A stretch of DNA of 64,000 nucleotides. It comes from Syntrophorhabdaceae bacterium (lineage in GTDB: Bacteria; Desulfobacterota; Syntrophorhabdia; Syntrophorhabdales; Syntrophorhabdaceae). Both the position numbers and the translations under genes were made by a program. A model generated the notes under the pieces. That model was not told the DNA's origin, ran no database searches, and was given only the letters and a program-made list of their open reading frames with translations. Shown piece by piece: positions 58,313 through 64,000 of the stretch (its first letter is position 1; every line of letters starts with the position of its first letter). The DNA is taken from contig JAQVWF010000007.1 of NCBI GenBank assembly GCA_028698615.1, positions 1 through 64,000 of the forward strand, written 5' to 3'.

Positions 58313-60988
58313 CTAGGGTGAGCCTGTCAAGACGAAGGCCCCCCAGAAAAAAGGATGGGGCTTTTGCTTCATCAAGGCCAGCTTGGACTGTCTTAAGGCC
58401 TGGGACGGGGTCTTTCCCTCTGAAAGAAGCGTGTAGAAAGTGGTCATGAGGTCCACCGTCTCCCGGGAAGGGACGCTCCAGAGGCTCATGACGAGGGTTT
58501 TTGCCCCTGAAAGGATGAAGGCCCTCTTGAGGCCGAACACACCCTCCCCGCCTTGGATATCCCCGACACCCGTCTGGCAGGCGGACAGGACTACAAGGTC
58601 CGTGCCTTTGAGATCGAGCCCGAGGACTTTCTCAGCCGTGACCATCCCTTCGTCCCGGCCCTCCTGAAGTGAAGTATTGGCTCCGGCGAGGACTATTCCC
58701 GAGCGCAGCATGGGGTTCTCGATAGTGTCGGGAAGGTCCTGCAAAGGATTGCCCGTTGATGAGAACTCCGGTATCTGTTCGGGCCGCTTCGTCTCTTCTT
58801 CAGTGAGAAAGTACCCGTGAGTAGCGAGGTGAAGGATCCTGGGGGACGACATGCCGAAAAGGATGTATTCCATCGCCTTCCTGTTCTGCTGGTTCGATAC
58901 CTTCTGTCCGAACTTGTTCCGCAGGATCTTTTCGATGGCGTCCGCCTCCTGCTTCGTGTCGGGAAGGCGATGGAAACGCATGCCGCTCGCATCCCGTGAG
59001 ATGTGGCCCCTTATCGAAGCCGTCCTGACATTGGCGGATGCCTTTGTCCTGTCCATCTCTTTCTGCCCCAGGTCATAGTCGGGGTCGGCCATTATCAGCG
59101 ATTCCCCGCCGCTGAGGGAAGGTCTTGCGAACTTGACCATGTCCCTTCCGGCACCGACGTAGCTGATGAGAAAGTCCTCTATGAGATAGGAACCGGTGGA
59201 ATTCATCAGGGTTTCAAAGGGGATGAGGTTGAGGTTCCCGTCGGGGCTTATAAGGAGGCGTCCTTTCCCCTTTATGGAAAGCTCGACGGGTTTGATCAGA
59301 AGATCATACAGGATCGATGCCTGGACCTTAAGTTCTTTTTCACTCGGCAGGGCACCTTCGGACTTTGCCCTTGCCATCTCCCCGAGGTATGCACGTATGT
59401 GCCTGTCCACCCGTTCACTTGCGCCCATATCCAGGAGCCGGATCTCATCGGCATCTCCCGGAATGAAAAGGAAGAGCAGATAGTGGGGCTCTGCCCACTG
59501 TTTCTTCCTGAAGTCGAAGAGGGTGACCTTCGCGTAGTCGAGGTAGACCGTGTCGCGGGAAAGAGTTGATGACAGGGTCTTGATATCCGCTGTCCGTGCT
59601 TTCTTCTGCAGCATGAAGTCCATGCTCCCGGCCATAAGCTCCGGTTCGATAGACCCCTTTTTCTCTTGCAGTTCAGACATCTTCCCCGCATATTCCTCAG
59701 GCGCCATCTTTCCGGGTCCGGCCAATTGGAGCCGGGCAATATCCCTGTTCACCGCTGTCAACTCGTTGAATGTCGCTCGCACCTTTGGGTCATCGGAAGC
59801 GCTCAATGCGTCCATATAGCGTCCCTGGGCCTCCATGACGGAACCCTTCCATCTCAGCCAGGCGTTGAAAACATCGATGACGGCGGTTTGACTGCCGCGC
59901 GGGGGGAGGCTGAGGGCATGGCTCACATATCCATAGATGCCCAGTTCCTGTGTTTTCATATAGGAGAGTTTCTGCTTTTCCGTAAGAAGCGTGAAGATGG
60001 ACTCACGGAGCGAATCCTGAATATCCAGCGACCTTTTGAAGGAAGCATGGGCCTCGGGATGCTTGTCGTGGGCCCCATAGTAAAAACCGAGGTTGTTGAG
60101 GGCCACGCTCACGGCAGGGTGGTTTTCGCCGAGGCTTTTTTCCCAGATAGCGAGGGCGCGCTTATAGAGGGACTCCATCTCGGTATACCGGCCGGTGTTT
60201 CGATAGACGATGGCCAGATTGGTGAGACCGAAGGCGACATTGGGATGGTTTGCGCCGAGGGATCCTTCGCATATCTCAAGAGAGCGTTTGATAAGAGGCT
60301 CCGCCTCGGCGTAGCGGCCGCTTTCGCGATAGAGCTTGGCTATGAGGGTGAGGGAGAACGTGATCGCTTCGGGAGGGAGATCCTGGTTTCTGTCCCATAT
60401 CTCCAAGGCTCTCTTTATCAAGGTCTCCGATTCGGCCTGGCGACCGTTGTGGTGATAGGCTTCGGCCAGCAGGACCAGATTGAAGGCGATGGCCTCAGGA
60501 CGGCGTATCCCGGCTCTCTGACGGATCTCCAGGGCGCGTTCGAGGAGGGGTTCCGCCTCCGTGAAGCGTCCCGTCTGGTTGTATATCCTGGCGAGGAACA
60601 TGAGGATCTGGGCAACGGGGGGACGGTCTGGACCGCGGGGGGCCCTTTCCTGTATGGCGAGGGCGCGCCTGAAGAGAGGCTCCGCCTCGGTGAAGCGTCC
60701 CGTCACCCGATAGAGGTTAGCGAGGTTGCTCGCCGCCGCCGCAATATTGGGATCATCCGGACCATGAATCGATTCATTGACAGCAAGAAGCCGAACCGCG
60801 AGAGGGATGGCCTCCTGAAACCTTCCTTCCTTCTTGAGCTGATCTATCTGTGCGGTAAGTGTTGAGGTATCTTCGCCGGACTGGCCCGGCAACGAGTTCG
60901 GAAGAAGCATCATTGCGGTTATGACGGCGGGAAAGAAGACTGCAGCGAACCGAAGGAACCTCACGATGCTTTGACCTCCGTCGATCAC
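58313..60988 (-). CDS. Exported TPR-CHAT protease-like protein
   Basis: 891 residues, GTG start. A hydrophobic N-terminus (FLRFAAVFFPAVITAMMLLP, then NSLPG) suggests export. About 45-330 are tetratricopeptide repeats of the 42-residue kind (ASNLANLYRVTGRFTEAEPL, repeated seven or so times). A helical linker follows, then a CHAT (caspase HetF associated with TPRs) domain from about 600 to the end: His near 724 in ILHLATHGYF, Cys near 804 in LSACQTGVGDIQGGEGVFGL, and A-K-T-L-V-M-S-L-W-S-V. Catalytic His and Cys are both present. It stands alone with no gasdermin or effector partner, unlike defence CHAT systems. Substrate unknown. Confidence 0.88.
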   Translation of the reverse strand: MIDGGQSIVRFLRFAAVFFPAVITAMMLLPNSLPGQSGEDTSTLTAQIDQLKKEGRFQEAIPLAVRLLAVNESIHGPDDPNIAAAASNLANLYRVTGRFTEAEPLFRRALAIQERAPRGPDRPPVAQILMFLARIYNQTGRFTEAEPLLERALEIRQRAGIRRPEAIAFNLVLLAEAYHHNGRQAESETLIKRALEIWDRNQDLPPEAITFSLTLIAKLYRESGRYAEAEPLIKRSLEICEGSLGANHPNVAFGLTNLAIVYRNTGRYTEMESLYKRALAIWEKSLGENHPAVSVALNNLGFYYGAHDKHPEAHASFKRSLDIQDSLRESIFTLLTEKQKLSYMKTQELGIYGYVSHALSLPPRGSQTAVIDVFNAWLRWKGSVMEAQGRYMDALSASDDPKVRATFNELTAVNRDIARLQLAGPGKMAPEEYAGKMSELQEKKGSIEPELMAGSMDFMLQKKARTADIKTLSSTLSRDTVYLDYAKVTLFDFRKKQWAEPHYLLFLFIPGDADEIRLLDMGASERVDRHIRAYLGEMARAKSEGALPSEKELKVQASILYDLLIKPVELSIKGKGRLLISPDGNLNLIPFETLMNSTGSYLIEDFLISYVGAGRDMVKFARPSLSGGESLIMADPDYDLGQKEMDRTKASANVRTASIRGHISRDASGMRFHRLPDTKQEADAIEKILRNKFGQKVSNQQNRKAMEYILFGMSSPRILHLATHGYFLTEEETKRPEQIPEFSSTGNPLQDLPDTIENPMLRSGIVLAGANTSLQEGRDEGMVTAEKVLGLDLKGTDLVVLSACQTGVGDIQGGEGVFGLKRAFILSGAKTLVMSLWSVPSRETVDLMTTFYTLLSEGKTPSQALRQSKLALMKQKPHPFFWGAFVLTGSP

Positions 60989-61131
60989 GGGAAAACGGGA
61001 CTCAAAACAGCCCCTTTCGTTTCAGTCCGATTCTACCATCTTTCGAGAGACTGCCGCAACCGTCCAGTACGATACACAATGACCGGTGTACCCTGTATCC
61101 AGAGAAAATGGGGGCATAGGCGGTTAATAAC

Positions 61132-61177
61132 TTGTTAACAACTAAGACATTATGGAGTATAATAAAGTTGTTAACAA
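61132..61177 (+). promoter_or_regulatory. Promoter flanked by twin TTGTTAACAA palindromes
   Basis: TTAACA (61135-61140), 17-bp spacer, TATAAT (61158-61163). Two identical perfect palindromes TTGTTAACAA lie at 61132-61141 (on the -35) and 61168-61177 (just past the -10), 36 bp apart. A repressor bound at both would block the promoter. GTG 61188 follows. Confidence 0.75.
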
Positions 61178-61187
61178 TGGAGGATCG

Positions 61188-61982
61188 GTGGATATAAAGA
61201 AACTCATCCTTGCGGGTCTCAACGAGAAGGGCAGGATCAAGGCAACCGATGTTATGAGGGAGACCGGTTTTTCCCGGCCCTACGTCCACAGATTTCTCAG
61301 GGAGCTTGTTGAGGAAGGCAAGATCGCACTCGTCGGCAAGGCCAACCGGGCGCACTATGTGGCATCCGGGGCGTCCGGCCGGGGGGCCGGGAAGGCCCAG
61401 GGGGAAACGGTCAGGCTCCATCGCATGTTGCGCAAGACGGGCCTGAGGGAAGACGCCGTTCTGGAAGGTATAAAGAGGGAGGAAAAGCTCTACGATGGTA
61501 TTTCCTCGAACATCGCGGAGGTATTCACATACGCCTTCACGGAGATCCTCAACAACGCGATAGAACATTCCGGTTCGGAGATGGTCGACATTGTTGTTTC
61601 CAGAGATGTGATGCGCCTGTCTTTCGACATATCCGACAGGGGGATAGGGATCTTCAACAATATCATGAAGAAGAAAGGCCTCGCGTCGATCATGGAGGCG
61701 ATCCAGGACCTGCTTAAGGGAAAGGAGACGACGGCGCCGGCATTTCACAGCGGCGAAGGGATCTTCTTCACATCAAAGATCGCCGATCGCTTCATCATAA
61801 GGAGCTTTGGCAAAAGACTCACCTTCGACAACGAGGTGGGGGAGATGTTCGTGAAGGATGTCAAAAGACCCATCCTGGGCACCAAAGTGTTCTTTTCCGT
61901 CAGGCTCGCCGCGAAGAAATACCTGAAGGACATCGAAAAAAGTTCCAGGTTCCAGGTTCCAGGTCCAAGGTTAAGAAAATGA
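61188..61982 (+). CDS. HTH regulator fused to histidine-kinase-like ATPase domain
   Basis: 264 residues from GTG 61188, 4-5 nt after GGAGG. N-terminal winged HTH (about 1-62: KIKATDVMRETGFSRPYVHR-like here GRIKATDVMRETGFSRPYVH), a short linker, then a GHKL-type ATPase domain: N-box TEILNNAIEHSGSEMVDIVV, G1 SDRGIGIFNNI and G2 HSGEGIFFTSKIAD. No phosphoacceptor His or receiver, so it may act as an ATP-sensing regulator or partner-switch kinase. It likely represses its own promoter through the twin palindromes. Its C-terminus is made by a 7-bp tandem repeat. 36 bp downstream the molybdenum hydroxylase gene begins; they may share a transcript. Confidence 0.7.
   Translation: MDIKKLILAGLNEKGRIKATDVMRETGFSRPYVHRFLRELVEEGKIALVGKANRAHYVASGASGRGAGKAQGETVRLHRMLRKTGLREDAVLEGIKREEKLYDGISSNIAEVFTYAFTEILNNAIEHSGSEMVDIVVSRDVMRLSFDISDRGIGIFNNIMKKKGLASIMEAIQDLLKGKETTAPAFHSGEGIFFTSKIADRFIIRSFGKRLTFDNEVGEMFVKDVKRPILGTKVFFSVRLAAKKYLKDIEKSSRFQVPGPRLRK
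61942..61969 (+). repeat. 7-bp tandem repeat inside the regulator gene
   Basis: GTTCCAG is repeated three times plus one degenerate GTCCAAG unit. Because 7 is not a multiple of 3, a change in copy number would shift the frame of the last ~10 codons. Confidence 0.7.
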
Positions 61983-62018
61983 AGGGTTGAACAGGGGAAG
62001 CGAGGAAAGGACAAGCGG

Positions 62019-64000
62019 ATGAACAGGGTGCGGGTGAGGATAAACGGGGTCTGGCGGCAGTTCGCGGCAGAGCCCGATCGTGTGCTTCTCGATGTGCTGA
62101 GGGATGATCTCCGGCTGACGGGGGCCAAGCAGTCCTGCGACCGGAAAGGGCAGTGCGGAGCGTGCACGGTCATCGTCAACGGAAGGGCGGTTCCGTCATG
62201 CCTGCAGAAGATGATAAAGCTTGACGGCGCCGATGTGATCACCGTGGAAGGCCTGGGCACCCCCGATAATCCCCACCTGATCCAGGAGGCCTATGTTCTT
62301 TCCGGGGCCATACAGTGCGGGTTCTGCACCCCCGGCATGATCATGGCCACGAAAGCCCTGCTGGACAGGAACCCCGACCCGGATGATGCCGAAATAAGGA
62401 AGGCACTGGAGCGCAATCTCTGCCGGTGCACGGGATACGTGAAGATAATCGACGCGGTGAAGCTTGCCGGCCGGTTCATTCGGGGAGAGACAACACCGGA
62501 TGCGGTGAGGCCCGATCCGATTGGCCCGAAGATCGGGGTTTCCCATCCCCGTCCCTCAGCCATGCTGAAAGCGTGCGGGCTCGCTCGGTTTTCGGCCGAC
62601 ATCCGCCTTGAGGATCCCCTCGAACTGGCGGTTACGCGGAGCTCCGAGCACCATGCCCGGATCGTGTCCGTTGATACGTCAGAAGCCGCGAAAATGCCGG
62701 GGGTTGTCGGGGTTATGACCGCCCGGGACATAAAAGGGACGAACAGGATCAAGATCCTCCTTGCCGACCAGCCCATTCTGGCGGAAGACAAGATCCATTG
62801 CCTGGGAGACGCCATAGCGATCGTGGCCGCCCGCACCAAAAAGCAGGCCCTCGCCGCCGCCGCGGCCGTGAAGATCGTCTATGATCCCGTGCCCATTCTC
62901 AGTTCGCCGATAGAAGCGATGATGGACGACGCCGTCCGGGTCCATGCCGAATGGCCGAACCTCTGCTTCGTCCAGCCGCAGATAAAGGGCGATGCCGGGG
63001 CGGCGCTTGAAGGGTCCGCGACCGTCGTAGAGGCGGATTTCTCGACGCACATCAACCATCAGGCCCCCCTTGAGCCTGAAGCGACCGTCGCGTATATGGA
63101 AGGCCGGGGGGAGGACGTGCAGCTTGTCGTCGTCGGGCGAAGCATAAACATTCATCTCCACATGGCCGACCTGCAGGAGGCCCTCGGCTACGAGAACGTG
63201 CGATATGAGGAGGCGTTCTCGGGCGGGAACTTCGGGCAAAAGCTAGCAATGACCTCCGAGGCCATTTCGGGAGCGGCGGCCCTTCATTTCAGGCGTCCCG
63301 TGCGATACATCCCCGGCCTTGCGGAGTCGATGATCATGAGCAGCAAGCGACATGCTTTTGCGATGAGGGTCAAGCTAGGCTGCGGGGCGGATGGAAGACT
63401 GACCGCCTTCGCGATAGACTTCATCGTCGATAACGGGGCATACCAGATAATCGGCATGACCGTTATAAAACGAGCGCTATGGATGCTTTCCGGATCCTAC
63501 AACATACCCAACGTCGATGCTCTGGCGCGGCTGGTGTATACCAATAATCCGGCAGGCGGCGCCGCCCGGGGAGCGGGGCCGCCGCAGGTCACCTTTGCGC
63601 TGGAGTGCGCCATGGACATGCTCGCCGAAAAGATCGGCATGGACCCTCTCGCGTTTCGGCGGATCAACTCCCTTCTGCCCGGACAGAGCGTCTCCACGGG
63701 AATGGTGTACGAGGAATGGCCCTTTCCGGAGCTCTGTGACGCCATCAGACCGACATACGAACGGGCAAGAAGAGAAGCGGCCTCCATGAAGAAGGGTCCG
63801 ATAAAACGCGGCGTGGGCATAGCCTCCCATGCTTTCGGTATCGGAGGTCCCGCAGACATCGGCAGGGTCGTCGTTGAGCTTGATCCCGACAATGGTTTGA
63901 CGATCTTCGCGGCCGTCGCGGATCCCGGCGAAGGCAACGATTCCATGCTCACCCAGATCGCTTCCCATCTCACCGGCATACCGCTCGGGAAGGTCCGCCT
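62019..64000 (+). CDS. Mop-like molybdenum hydroxylase (fused 2Fe-2S and Mo domains), 3' end outside window
   Basis: Open from ATG 62019 (GAGGAAAGG upstream) to the window end, at least 660 residues, no stop. Domain order: plant-type [2Fe-2S] (Cys40, 46, 49, 61), helical [2Fe-2S] domain (Cys100 and 103, then Cys135 and 137), then the large molybdopterin-binding part with [26 protein letters not shown] and [18 protein letters not shown]. Spacing and layout follow the single-chain aldehyde oxidoreductase Mop of Desulfovibrio gigas; no FAD domain between. It would oxidise aldehydes or hydroxylate heterocycles in the cytoplasm. Late in the chain, [12 protein letters not shown] stands where Mop-type proteins usually show a HGQG-like glycine run, so activity may differ. 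MoeA-type cofactor genes lie 25 kb away. Confidence 0.85.
   Translation, partial: MNRVRVRINGVWRQFAAEPDRVLLDVLRDDLRLTGAKQSCDRKGQCGACTVIVNGRAVPSCLQKMIKLDGADVITVEGLGTPDNPHLIQEAYVLSGAIQCGFCTPGMIMATKALLDRNPDPDDAEIRKALERNLCRCTGYVKIIDAVKLAGRFIRGETTPDAVRPDPIGPKIGVSHPRPSAMLKACGLARFSADIRLEDPLELAVTRSSEHHARIVSVDTSEAAKMPGVVGVMTARDIKGTNRIKILLADQPILAEDKIHCLGDAIAIVAARTKKQALAAAAAVKIVYDPVPILSSPIEAMMDDAVRVHAEWPNLCFVQPQIKGDAGAALEGSATVVEADFSTHINHQAPLEPEATVAYMEGRGEDVQLVVVGRSINIHLHMADLQEALGYENVRYEEAFSGGNFGQKLAMTSEAISGAAALHFRRPVRYIPGLAESMIMSSKRHAFAMRVKLGCGADGRLTAFAIDFIVDNGAYQIIGMTVIKRALWMLSGSYNIPNVDALARLVYTNNPAGGAARGAGPPQVTFALECAMDMLAEKIGMDPLAFRRINSLLPGQSVSTGMVYEEWPFPELCDAIRPTYERARREAASMKKGPIKRGVGIASHAFGIGGPADIGRVVVELDPDNGLTIFAAVADPGEGNDSMLTQIASHLTGIPLGKVR

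Noticed and set aside
59666-60865. Plus-strand frame of about 400 codons opposite the CHAT gene
   Set aside because: It runs antisense to tandem TPR repeats, which create repeated open frames; no domain is visible.
1-64000. CRISPR array, tRNA or rRNA genes
   Set aside because: No regularly spaced repeats with unique spacers and no cloverleaf or rRNA core sequences were found.

Overview
The window looks like chromosomal DNA of a strictly anaerobic, Gram-negative deltaproteobacterium (Desulfobacterota), close in character to syntrophic aromatic degraders. The signs are a tungsten-enzyme/heterodisulfide-reductase-like cluster of the BamB-F type with two in-frame UGA (selenocysteine) codons, a fused molybdenum hydroxylase of the Desulfovibrio Mop type, RND efflux with an outer-membrane lipoprotein, and many sensory proteins. 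I see no rRNA, tRNA or CRISPR array, and I cannot name a species.

1-12 kb is an accessory region: IS3 transposase remnants, a ~140-bp direct repeat flanking a peptidase E gene, an SEC-C zinc protein, a broken AbiEi-like antitoxin, a GAF/adenylate cyclase, two toxin-antitoxin pairs (BrnT/BrnA and a ParD-like/ParE-like pair), an acyltransferase, and degenerate dispersed repeats. 12-34 kb is a mixed region: an MCP with a periplasmic Cache partner behind a flagellar-sigma-like promoter, a PAP2 phosphatase, exported hydrolases, an NCS2 permease with an unusual soluble C-terminus, a BACON-repeat surface protein, an XRE regulator with a membrane partner, a DnaJ-like protein, a PAS-only sensor, a third toxin-antitoxin pair, a frameshifted gene, an omptin-like barrel and a solute-binding protein.

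34.5-46.7 kb is the centrepiece. A small HTH-like protein, two moeA genes and a SPASM radical-SAM protein lead up to bamB-bamC-bamD-bamE-bamF-like genes (aldehyde:ferredoxin-oxidoreductase family subunit, three-cluster ferredoxin, HdrD-like, HdrA-like, MvhD-like). A consensus promoter with an overlapping palindrome precedes the operon and a strong terminator ends it. The HdrA-like and MvhD-like genes each carry one in-frame UGA where relatives have Cys, with a hairpin just downstream. Read through, they give intact proteins of 1047 and 282 residues. The likely role is a tungsten oxidoreductase coupled to flavin-based electron bifurcation, as proposed for class II benzoyl-CoA reductase. The substrate is not proven by sequence.

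46.8-64 kb holds an exported protein of unknown function, poly(A) polymerase, acetolactate decarboxylase, a CDF-type transporter, a YkgJ-like cysteine-cluster protein, a three-gene RND efflux operon, an exported TPR-CHAT protease, an HTH/histidine-kinase-like ATPase regulator behind twin palindromes, and the 5' part of a Mop-like molybdenum hydroxylase cut by the window end.
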